From: Zopfochytrium polystomum
Taxonomy: Eukaryota > Chytridiomycota > Chytridiomycetes > Chytridiales > Chytridiaceae
NCBI GenBank assembly: GCA_025765615.1
Contig: JAIVFJ010000063.1
Location: 1-64,000 of the forward strand
Length of the DNA: 64,000 nucleotides
Direction: 5' to 3'
Shown here: in pieces, positions 11,558 to 21,500 of the stretch
Layout of the letters: each line of letters begins with the position of its first letter
How positions within the stretch are numbered: position 1 is the first letter of the stretch
Notes under the pieces: generated by a model
The model's database searches: none
What the model was told of the DNA's origin: nothing
The model's input: the letters and a program-made list of their open reading frames with translations, nothing else
Made by a program: the position numbers and the translations under genes

Positions 11558-14135
11558 CCCTTTAAGGGTCGGTGCCACCGTGCCACATGCGGCACAATGA
11601 CCCTCAAAGTTGTCCCATACCTAACTTCTGCACCGATGAGACTTTCGTGATGAAACTAGAACCAGCACGTTCAGAATTGAAAGGGCTTTCTGTTCGTACC
11701 TTTGCACCTTGTTTTACCCAATCTAGACAAATAGTAATTGCAACAAGACTGCAGCTGTGCCGATGGCGGCACGCCTTTTCCCCTATTAGTGGACTGATGT
11801 AAAAATTGCACCAAAGTCTTTCAAAATTTGCGTACTACTCCGAAAATGGACATGAAATAAAATGGCTTAAGTGACTATGACTCCAATTTTTTTTTTCTAT
11901 GATGATTCTGTTGAGCAAAAGTTGGAAAAACGAAGAAAAAAGGCCAGTGATAACTGAATTTCGAAATGTGGACACATTTGGATGTTTTGCAACTTGCACC
12001 ACACTTGCAAAAACAAAGATACACAACTACTTACTTAGTAACAAAGACTGTTTTGGATAAGGGCTCTCTGATGATGCTGGCTGTTTGCTCCTTTAATTGA
12101 GTTTTGATGAAGATTTGGTTCATTAAGTAGGGGGCACTTTTGAATGGTCATGGAGCCACTTACTGTCGTTTTAGCAATCCCAGCATTCTCCAAATGAGAC
12201 CAAACTTACATAGCACATAGCGAAATGACTAAGCTTCAAAATCTTACTTTTTGTTTGAATTTTTTATTGATAAATCTGACCACAAAAAAATTTGAAAGAA
12301 TTAAATGATTTTAGGGGGTCATAGACAGTATCCATGATGGATGCAAAATCCACTACGAAGATACCCTTTGCTTTCCTTTTTTGACAGCTTGCCCCTCAGC
12401 ATTGTCAAACGCCTTCCTTTTGATCATATCAAACGTTCTGCTGGCAAAAATATGATCAGAGAAACACTTCCAACACAAATTCCAATGCAGCATTGTGCAC
12501 AGATAGTCGAAGTCCTTTGTCCTGGATTTGCAGGGCAACCTTGGCATCGAACATGCTCCAACAATGGTCCAGGAGGTGCATCCTCCAATGTAAATGCATA
12601 AAATTTGAACTGGAATGTGATAGCCCAGGGTGATTTTGCCTGCTTGAGCCTGTGTGGTACAAGGGGCCAGTGCACCAGTACCACCAGTAGCTACTTGAGC
12701 ATTCACAGCACATGCTCCATCACCACCTTCAGCAGCTTCAGAGCCTGCTTCTTCATCAGTCTCACGATTTAGTTCTTCTGCAGACAGTTGAGCACAATCC
12801 AATCAAGCCAGCTCCACCTCTTTCTCTTCAGACATTCCATTCTTTGGGTGATGCAGTTCATGATTGTATGAAGCACAATCAAATTCTGAACTTCTTCGTT
12901 CCAAACAAGATCAAATGCATCCTTTGGAGTGAACCGTGCAGCTTGTTTGGCTGAGATCTGAACAGTTTTTGACAGTGTTCCAGTCTCATGTGGATGACGG
13001 CATGGATGCAATGTCCGTGCTTTTGTCACCGATTCAACCAACTCACCTGGGTTGGTTGTACACTGCTCACCCTCTGCAAGGAGCACACCTATGTCTCTTT
13101 CAAACTGCTCAGCGTTGACAATCACAATGTCATCAATCATCTCAAGAGGACAAGGTCCATCAGAGCTCTCATCAGCCAAGAGAGCACTTCCAGAGCAAGA
13201 AGCACCAGTGGAGCCAACTTGTGCCTCAGAATTTGCCAGATGAATCAATGCTGAAGAAATCTGTCCACTTTCAGCAGAACCCATCACCCCCCAACAGCAG
13301 ATTCCAATGGAAAAGCAACCACTTGTCCACACATCAAAGTTCTGTTTTCAGCACTTGCAGCAGATCCAGAAGCATCCAAAATTTCTATGAGCACCAGGCA
13401 GTGTAGAGGGCTCCAAACTTCCATGTCCAACCAAAGGTTTGTGTGGGCTCTCTGCGTATGTTATAAATATCTGTTCCTGCTTGACGGCGCATAAGAGAGC
13501 CACTTTGGGCTGCACGATCACATAGATTTTGTAAGTTGCGAGTTTTTGGATAAGAACAGATATCACCAGCCCGAGATTTCAATTCTTTCAAAGTAGACCA
13601 GCCAGCGATTTCTTGGAGTGTCCAGAGTTGATTAAATGGATCTCCCAATATGCCTTTGTGTTTCTCCCGGGCTTCTTTGGCAGTTTTGGTGTAGCTGGGG
13701 GTGTCTTTTCATTGGCCATCGTTTTCCGAAGTTTTGTTCCACGGCAGATTGGCGTTAGCTGATCAGCAAACGGATTCAAACAAATGAGGTGTCCACAGAT
13801 GCGCGCATGCTGGATCTACCTCTATGCTAAAAAACGCGATTGGGAATCACGGCGATGTTGCTGGATCACTCTTTTTGTGGCACATGGACGTGGTGAGCAG
13901 GCAGGTTGTGATCAGTGGCACTGTGCCGTATATGGCACGCTGTTTCGTTAGTTTGACGAAATTTTTTTTCACTAACAAAACGAGGAAGCTAATTTAGACC
14001 GCATTTGCAGAATTGGTAGGACTACAACATATTAAAGTTTCACGAGGATTCGTTTCGTTTTGGTGAAGTTCTTCTAATTGTAATGGCGGAAAAGTCAGTC
14101 ATCGTGCCGCTGGCGGTACGATGACCGTTAAAGGG
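11558..14135 (-). mobile_element. piggyBac-like DNA transposon, decayed
   Basis: The element is bounded by TTAA at 11554-11557 and 14136-14139, the target duplication specific to piggyBac. The ends are inverted repeats: ccctttaagggtc on the left and, reading inward from the right, ccctttaacggtc (12 of 13 match). Each end also carries a subterminal palindrome around a gtgcc/ggcac core. The interior is AT-rich, about 2.6 kb, with only broken coding sequence on the minus strand. No intact catalytic domain is seen, so it is probably non-autonomous. Confidence 0.7.
12424..12802 (-). pseudogene. piggyBac-like transposase C-terminal Cys-rich relic
   Basis: Cysteine pairs resembling the C-terminal zinc-binding domain of piggyBac transposases are spread over two overlapping minus-strand frames. 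One frame carries RCQGCP and CAQC, the other LCWKCFSDHIF, so a frameshift splits the domain. A further minus-strand frame at 12769-13332 lies upstream and may be earlier transposase sequence, but no DDE motifs are recognised in it. Confidence 0.45.
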
Positions 14136-14188
14136 TTAAGTGGAAAACACAGACACCAGCCAAACATAGAAAATATGTTGACTTGAAT

Positions 14189-14427
14189 TTATTGGTCCAC
14201 TATTTGGTCCAACGGGCTTTCAACATGAGGCTGCTGATGTGCTGCATCTGAGAGAGCGCAACAAAAGGGATTCCTGGCGAGAGTTTGTGCTTTCCAATGT
14301 CTACAAAAGGCCAAGTCCAATGGCTGGCCCTGATTTTGTGTATGGTCATGGCATAAGCCAAACCAAGAGGGAGCTGAGTGCAGGACATGTTTCCAAAACA
14401 CACAGAAATGAGGCTATAGTGAACCAC
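14189..14427 (-). pseudogene. PIF1-like helicase C-terminal fragment (Helitron-type)
   Basis: The minus-strand frame starting near 14427 reads LPLGLAYAMTIHKIRASH, then VDIGKHKLSPGIPFVALS. This matches the end of PIF1-family helicases, whose usual motifs are LAxAxTIHKSQG and the FxxGxxYVALSR block. The Ser-Gln-Gly of the TIHKSQG motif and the Arg of the ALSR motif are altered. It is an isolated remnant, most likely of a Helitron or a PIF1 gene captured by a transposon, lying immediately outside the piggyBac-like right end. Confidence 0.55.
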
Positions 14428-14749
14428 TGTGGGCCATGGCTGGTCACATAGCTACCATTTTGCATCAGAAACGGATCTGTAGCTACCAATTTAAGCAAAA
14501 TGGTAGCTCTGGGACCAGATTGTCTCTGGAGGGAGTGGGGATTGAAACAAGAGACAAGGAAAATTGGTGGTGGGAGCTCCCATTTTCCGAGAATGGGAGC
14601 TAGCTCAAAGCCTTGTCAGAGGAAACGAGCACGTATGTCAATGTGTTTTGTGCGAGCATATGTGAGAGGGTTGAGCGCTAGTGCAATTGCAGATTGACCT
14701 CGAGGATTGGTAGTGGCTGCTGTGTGGGGAGTTGCAACCCTGATAATAC

Positions 14750-14965
14750 ATCTAGGAGCCATTGTGCTTCTTGGAAGGATTCAGAAAGTGAGTAGTATTC
14801 TGCTTCCGTGGAGGATAGCAATACTCAATGTTGTTTGCGTGAGACCCAAGAGATGGCGGCGCCCACGAGGAAGAAGACATATCTGGTGCGTGATGTGCGG
14901 TCTCCAGGTTCGCCCCCATAGGATGCATCAGCGTATGCAGCTGGTTCAAGGGTGTTGTTTGTGAA
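14750..14965 (-). pseudogene. Ty1/copia RNase H fragment
   Basis: The minus-strand translation contains AYADASYGG, then FFLVGAAISWVSRKQ, an in-frame stop, and LLSSTEAEYYSLSES. This is the diagnostic order of Ty1/copia RNase H (catalytic D in YADA, then E in the STEAEY motif). It is a short relic without flanking RT or LTRs. Confidence 0.7.
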
Positions 14966-15049
14966 GAGCCATAGCGGTTTGTGGCTTTGCCTGTAGAATA
15001 ATTTGTAGTCCCAGGTGCCTCAGAGGTAACAAAGCAGGTGGTGGAGTGC

Positions 15050-15800
15050 ATTGCGACCCCTGCTGCCACCTCCCCACTTCAAAAGAAACTGGACCAAGTC
15101 GCCTCTGAAGTGATTGTGAAGGCACTTGCAAATGGAAATGATGTCGTTTCGAAGAGACACTCTCACAGAGTCAGCCAGTCCAGACAGATCAGTGGGCAGT
15201 TGGTCATACATAGCTGAATGATCTCGACCTTTTTGATCCCTGTCTTTACTTTTGACAGGCTTGACCGGTCTGGCAAATCAATCGTTCCACCCCGCTTCCG
15301 CTTACCACACCAACCAAAGGTGGAACTCTTTTGAGTGGTTGCATACCAGCAGCAGCAACAGAAGAATAAGCACCTGTGTGTGGAGCCAGGGTTCGCGAAA
15401 TGCTTGAGGATTGCTCCTGAGTAGTCACTGGGATAGGGATCGTTGGAGCTAATGAGCAGACAGCCTCTTGCAAGCAGCTTTCGCCATGACTGAGTGGAAC
15501 AACTTCCTGCCCCTTCCCCTCTTCCTTTTCACCGAGAACGCTCCTTTCAGGGTTGCTTTCAACTGTAGTGTCTCACAATGCACTTCGGGCTTGAAGGATG
15601 GTCTACTGAAGCAGCGCCGCAAGCTTTCTCACTGTTTCTGGGGCAACGTTTTGTAATTCTCTTGCAATCTCATCATCAGTAGAAACTGGCTGCTTAAAAC
15701 ACATTGCAGTGTCCAAACAGTAAATCACGCTACAATGTGGGTTGTCCAAGCTAATGTTGCACAGTTCAACGAAGAAATAGAGGGCAGCTGCATGGAGATC
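15050..15800 (-). repeat. Anonymous gene-like segment, copy 1 of 2
   Basis: This segment is a direct repeat, estimated at about 90% identity, of 50410-51150. On the minus strand both copies keep matching coding-like stretches in shifting frames, for example DNPHCSVIYCLDTAMCFKQP and SVRVSLRNDIISICKCL. The protein is not recognised. It may be a captured host gene fragment or the body of an unidentified transposon. Confidence 0.6.
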
Positions 15801-16204
15801 TTGGTCAAACAGCCGACAGACATTTGCATGAGAGACTCGATGATAGTCATTTCGGTTTGAATGCCATGCAGTGACAAGTGAGCTGATGTTTTCCCCCGAC
15901 TGACGTGAAAGCTCAAGAAGGAAAGCTGCATCTTGCTAGTACTTCTTTGCATCAGCATACGTCTTGTGGCAAGCGGAGTGCATAATCTCAGCCTCATTAC
16001 CTCCACCCCATATAGCAAGAACGTAACCAGTCTTCCTGATTGAGTGGCTGTCGAACTTCCCATCACGTTTAATGACAGTCTCACATTGATTTTGAAAATA
16101 CTGCTGGAACAAGCCATAAAAAAAAAAACCTTGTCAAGAGACACTCAAGACTGCACCCTCCACCACCACCACCCCCCACCACCTTGCCACTGCCCTCCAC
16201 CGCC

Positions 16205-16665
16205 TTCCCACTGCCAGATCAACGTCAGATCAACATCAGATTGTTGTCAGATCGTCAGATCGTCATCAGATCGACTTCAGATTGACTCCAGAACCCTCCA
16301 CCACCACCCCCCCACCGCTTTGCCACTGCCAGATTGACGTCAGATCTTCATCAGATCGTCAGACCATCGTCAGGTCAACGTCAGATTGACTCCAGATCAT
16401 CAGATTGACATCAGATCTTCATCAGATTGACTCCAGATCGTCAGATTGACGTCAGATCTTCGTCAGTTTGTCACATCATCGTCAGGTCAACGTCAGATTT
16501 TCGTCAGATTGCCTCCAGATCATCATATCATCATCAGATTGTCGCCAGATTGACTCCAGATTATTACCAGAACGCCCAATTCTTGTCAGATTGCCAGATA
16601 ATCATCCGATTGTCATCAGATCATCGTCAGATTGACTTCAGATTGCTGCCAGATTGCCTCCAGCA
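16205..16665 (+). repeat. LINE 5' leader of degenerate CAGATTGA-type repeats
   Basis: About 460 bp are built from short, irregular monomers of the type gtcagattgacgtcagatc, mixed with ccaccacc tracts. Because the monomers lack stops, an open frame runs through into ORF1, but the encoded peptide is repetitive and unlike the rest of ORF1. Confidence 0.8.
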
Positions 16666-16750
16666 ATCACTTTCCTCCTTCACCACCACAACCACATTGC
16701 AACCACATCACAACCTTTGTGCTGAATTGGGATTGGCACCCCCCTATTTC

Positions 16751-18391
16751 ATGAGCAGCCCACCTCCCTCCACGTTCTTCGGCACCCACGCTGATCAACA
16801 CATATTGACAATCACCACTCAGCCAGACCCCACTATTGCCCCACTCACTGAACTTGACATCCTACGCTTTATCTCCACTTGCGACCTCACCATCCGACAG
16901 CGGCCCTTGCTCTCAAAGGACCAGACTTCTTACTCGCTCCGCCTCCTGCATCCTTTGTCGGACAAACAGGCTGCCTGTCTTCAGACCACATCCCCACACA
17001 TTAAATTTTCTTACACCTGTCGACTACCAGCTGCTGCCACAGAATTCACCAACGAACCTACCAACCAACTCGTACTCCAACACCTGGCTCCTGGAACTAC
17101 TAGAAAGAACTTTGATGAGCAAAAGGACTCCCTGCGTCATGCAATCACCTCTGCTTTATCCTCGTGCGGCTCCATAATGGCTATTCATTTTGCACACCAC
17201 CAGCTTTCCGCCTCTGCATCTGCCACAGTTCTTTTTGACGGCCCTCCTCACAATCCCCCTCAGTTCATAACTATTATGGGTGCAGGTGTCACAATTCGAC
17301 CACTGGAACCTTCTGCAGAAAACCAGCAGCGAATCAGCGATGAAAAGCAACGCACAGCTGTCCTTTATAACATTCTTCGCTCCACAAGTATCTATGACCT
17401 TGAGGCCATCCAATATGAGTTTGGGTGCACGTCAGTTCGCATTCCAGGATTCTTCAACTCAGCAAAGGGCACTGCTGGCCTTTCGTCGTCTGCCCATTTT
17501 GTTTTTACAACCCGCGCATTGATGTTGCAAAAAACTAACCAATCAGTTGTCTTCAATGGCCGTGCACTCCCATTTCACCCACTCCAAAAGGAAGATTTCA
17601 CTCCCTTCCCCTGCTGTCGCCATTGTGGAAACTCCAACCATACCTCTCAATCTTGCAAAACTGGCTGCCCCTCTGGCTCCCTCCTTAACCAAGCCACTTC
17701 AGCAGATTCCAAAGAAAACAGCCAGACAGCTCAGGACCCTCCTGACACCACAACTCCCCCACCTGTCCTGCCTGCTCCCCCTCCTGTCCCTCCTCCACAG
17801 CTGCAGTCAATTTTGAAGGTCCTTGAAAACATCCAGCAACAGCTTCTCGCACAACAGACCTCCTTGCGCACAGAGCTGAAAGAGCATCAGACAACAGTAC
17901 GCACTGACATCCAAAAACTCACCACTCAGCTTTCCCAACTTGAGCCAATCCCAGCAGCACTGGAACAGGGCTTAGCAAAGGTGGACCACGACATTCAGAG
18001 ACTTGCAGCTGCTGCAGCCAACGTGGACACTTCACTCAAAAACCATGCTGGCGCCATCCACAACCATAATCAGCAAGTCACCACACTGGAGCCACTCACT
18101 GCACAATTGGACAGCCGCCTCACCACAGTGGACACAACCACCCAGCTCCTCAGCTCTCGCCTCCGGACAATTGAAGAATGGTTGAAATACAATGACACGA
18201 TTGATGAGGGCCTTGACGACCGTTCCTCCGCTGAACCTTCTTCTACTACTACTGTCCCAGCTCGATCAGCTGTCACCACACACTCAAGCTCCAGTTCCTC
18301 TTCAACTCCTCCCAACAGAACTGCCCCCAAACCTTCCCCCAAACCTGCCCCAAAAACTGCCTCAAAAACCAGGAACACTGCCTCAACTTGA
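16751..18391 (+). CDS. LINE ORF1 protein with CCHC zinc knuckle
   Basis: A 546-residue open frame encodes the presumed RNA-binding nucleocapsid-like protein that packages LINE RNA. A single zinc knuckle (CRHCGNSNHTSQSC, CX2CX4HX4C) lies at about residues 295-308, after a central domain, as in Tad-type ORF1. Downstream is a Pro-rich stretch, a long heptad-like region rich in Gln and Leu (probable coiled coil), and a Ser/Thr/Pro/Lys-rich tail. I chose the ATG at 16751 over the in-frame start at 16427, because the upstream 108 residues are translations of the leader repeats. The frame is intact, in contrast to ORF2. Confidence 0.8.
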   Translation: MSSPPPSTFFGTHADQHILTITTQPDPTIAPLTELDILRFISTCDLTIRQRPLLSKDQTSYSLRLLHPLSDKQAACLQTTSPHIKFSYTCRLPAAATEFTNEPTNQLVLQHLAPGTTRKNFDEQKDSLRHAITSALSSCGSIMAIHFAHHQLSASASATVLFDGPPHNPPQFITIMGAGVTIRPLEPSAENQQRISDEKQRTAVLYNILRSTSIYDLEAIQYEFGCTSVRIPGFFNSAKGTAGLSSSAHFVFTTRALMLQKTNQSVVFNGRALPFHPLQKEDFTPFPCCRHCGNSNHTSQSCKTGCPSGSLLNQATSADSKENSQTAQDPPDTTTPPPVLPAPPPVPPPQLQSILKVLENIQQQLLAQQTSLRTELKEHQTTVRTDIQKLTTQLSQLEPIPAALEQGLAKVDHDIQRLAAAAANVDTSLKNHAGAIHNHNQQVTTLEPLTAQLDSRLTTVDTTTQLLSSRLRTIEEWLKYNDTIDEGLDDRSSAEPSSTTTVPARSAVTTHSSSSSSSTPPNRTAPKPSPKPAPKTASKTRNTAST

Positions 18392-18456
18392 CAATATTCT
18401 TATTCATTTTTTTTTTGTGAAAGCCCCATTGCTATTGATATCACTCTTATTTCTCC

Positions 18457-18473
18457 AAAAAAAAAAAAAAAAA
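18457..18473 (+). repeat. A17 tract between LINE ORF1 and ORF2
   Basis: A pure A17 run lies in the 125-bp spacer between the ORF1 stop and the ORF2 ATG at 18517. It could reflect an older composite element or a function in ORF2 translation; the sequence alone does not decide. Confidence 0.8.
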
Positions 18474-18516
18474 CAGAGACATTATTAGCAGGACTTCCTG
18501 CACCCCTTAGTCAACT

Positions 18517-21500
18517 ATGTCAACTAGCCCTGTGTCTAGCACACCACCCCCAACACCACCACCCCTCCCTCGCTTTGCGACTTGGAACATCCGTCGTGCC
18601 TTCCCCACCAAGGCTGCATCTATCTTCCACTGGCTCAATCACACCAAAACCACCATCCTTGCCATTCAAGAAAATGGCTGCTCTGACACAGAGGCCACCC
18701 ACTCCATTCGTCACATCACTAGGAATTACAAAGGTTTCTTCATATCCTCCACCCCCTCCCGTCACGCTGGCGTTGGTTTCATCATTTCATCTTCCCTGGC
18801 ACCACACATCACTGACATCTCCCACTTTGGAACTCGTGCCATTGCCCTCACCTTATCTTTTGCTCGACGCTCCATCCTCCTGTGAAATATTTACTGGCCT
18901 GCTGACCCCCAATCTGAGGAACTCCCTGACTTGCAAAAATGGTGCAACTCTCTTGCCTCATCTGACTCCACCTCACCCCACCAAGCCTACTGGTTTGGTG
19001 ACTGGAATGCCATCACTGACCCCCTTGACCACTCCACCAGAGCCCCCACACCTACTTCCCACCATGGGTTCCTCCCCACCCTCTCCCTGAAAGGCTTTGT
19101 TGATTCCTTTAGACACCTGCACCCAGACTTACCCTCTTACACACACACTGCTGGCTCCTACTCCTCTCGTTTGGACAGCATTTGGCTCTCACCCCCTGCT
19201 CTTGACTACGTCACTGAAGCTAACATTTCTTCTCCACTTGAAGAGCCCCATCTCACTGACACTTCAGACCACCTCCCCTTCAACATAATTCTTGCTTCCT
19301 CCCCCTTCCACACTTTTCCCTTCTCCCCTCTGCGCCGGCAGGTCATCAAACCCCTGGAAGCTTCAGAGGAGCAACTCGACAATTACACTTCAGCCGTCTC
19401 AGTTGAGCTTGCCCCCCTCTCAGCAGCCCTTGCAGCCTTGGACAGCATTCTTCTCCCCTCCGAGCTTGATTTCCCCTGTTCTCCATCCCTACCCTTTCAA
19501 TACCCCTCCCCAGAACGTGCATCACTCCTCATCAGCCACCTTGACACACTCTCCACATCATTTCACGAGTTGCTGCTTCGGCTTGGCAAAAAGTTCCTTC
19601 CTCACAAGGGAACCTCCTCAGTAGCGCCAAAGATAGATTGCCGTGCCAAACCATTCCTTGTTGCACGTTGGAAAGTAGAGAAACTGTGGGCACTTGCCAA
19701 AGACCTGGCCCATGATCTGGCTAACATCTTCCCTTCCATTCCTTTGACCCCATCTGAGTGGGGCGCAGATCAGTCTTACTCCTTCTTGTCCCACATCCAC
19801 TCTCAGTACAAAGCCCGCTTCTTTGACACAACTGACTATCGTGATGTTTTACTCCCCGCCCTCAACCGCCATCGCCAGGCCATCTACCATGCCCAATGCC
19901 AGGCAGCAGAAAAGCACAAAATGGAGGACATTGCCGCAGCTCTCACACATAGACACAACCTGTTCTCTTCTGGCAAGATAAAGACTGCCCTCAACAACAT
20001 CCCCAACCGCACGCGCAGCAACTCTAGCATCGACCACATTCGCTATACTACTGCCGAAGGTCCCTCAATCACCCACGATCCTGACCTTGTCCCTGGAATC
20101 TGCCAACAACAGGTTGAACACTGGTTTCGCCCTCGTACCCTCACTCCCTTCCCACCATCCTCTCCATTTCACTCTGAGATGCAACCCCGTCCCCACATCA
20201 CCCCATATCTTTTCTCCAAGGTTATGCTGCCCCCTTCTGCCAACGACGTCAAAAACGCTCTCACATCTCTTGCCTCAAACAAAGCCCCTGGCCCCTCCCA
20301 AATCTCCAGAGAGCTTCTCCTCGCAGCTGGTCCTGATGCTCTTGCATTCTTCTTCTCCCTCATCATTCGCTCTTTTCTCTTCCTTGACATCCCAGACTCT
20401 TGGGCATCTTCCTCCATCTTCCCCATACCCAAGAAAGCTGCGTGGGGTGGTGACATCACTAACCTCTGTCCAATCAGCCTCTGCGAACTTGCTGCCAAAG
20501 TTGTTCAATCCATCCGTCTTTCTCGTATCTCTTCCATCCTCTCTTCTCACAATGTACTCCTTGGTCGCAACTTCTCTGCCCTACCTGGCTCTTCTCCTGA
20601 CCCGCCTCTCCACCTGGTACGCTACGCCCTTGACCTTGCCCATTCCACTAAACAGCCCTTATACCTTCTCCTCAACGACATTAAGAAAGCTTTTGACAGT
20701 GCCCCTGTTGCTGGCCTCATTGCCTCCTGGGAACGTATTCACCTCCCCTCTTCTTATGTTCGCATGCGTGTCAATTCCCAACGTCGTTTTCGTTCCTCTG
20801 TCATCACAGCTTTTGGCCCATCCCCTTCCTTCCCCATTGGCACTATGATTCAGCAAGGCTCCCTTGAGGGACCCCTTGATTGGCGTATCTTTTGGGACCC
20901 TGTTCTTTGCGTTCTTGATCGGTGTACCACCAGTTTCATTTTCTCAGTTCCCACCCCTCGTAACTTCCCTGTCCAATTCTTCAACCCCCCACCCCCTGTC
21001 TCTGTTACTGGCTTTGCCCTTGTCGACGACACCAACACCCTCTCCAGCACCCTGGAGGATCTGCAGCTTCAGGCCAACCTCCTCTTTGAGTACCAGTCAC
21101 ATAACGACATCGAGTCTAACACCAAGAAAATCTTCATCTCCGCCGTCAACACCCTGCGATCAGCACCTACCACCATCAACTGGGGCACCACAGTCCTTCC
21201 CATCCACCCCCCAAACACCACCTTTCGACACCTAGGCAACTACTTCACAGCAGATGGTATGAGCTCAGCAGCACGGCAGCAAATCCTTTCCACCACCACC
21301 AATTTCCTTGACATTTTCAAATACATAAAGATGGGTGACAAAATTGCTTCTTACCTCATCCGTAACGTTCTCCTCCCACGTGTCCGCTTTCTGTGGAAAA
21401 CTGCCATTCTCCCCCGTACTTTCCTCAACAACCTCACCACACTCTGTCGCAAAACCTTCAAACGCCTGGTTGGTTACTGCACCTCTTTTCCCAATGCCCT

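Noticed and set aside
16427..16750. Extending LINE ORF1 upstream to 16427
   Set aside because: The extra residues are translations of the leader repeats and the natural ATG at 16751 starts non-repetitive protein.
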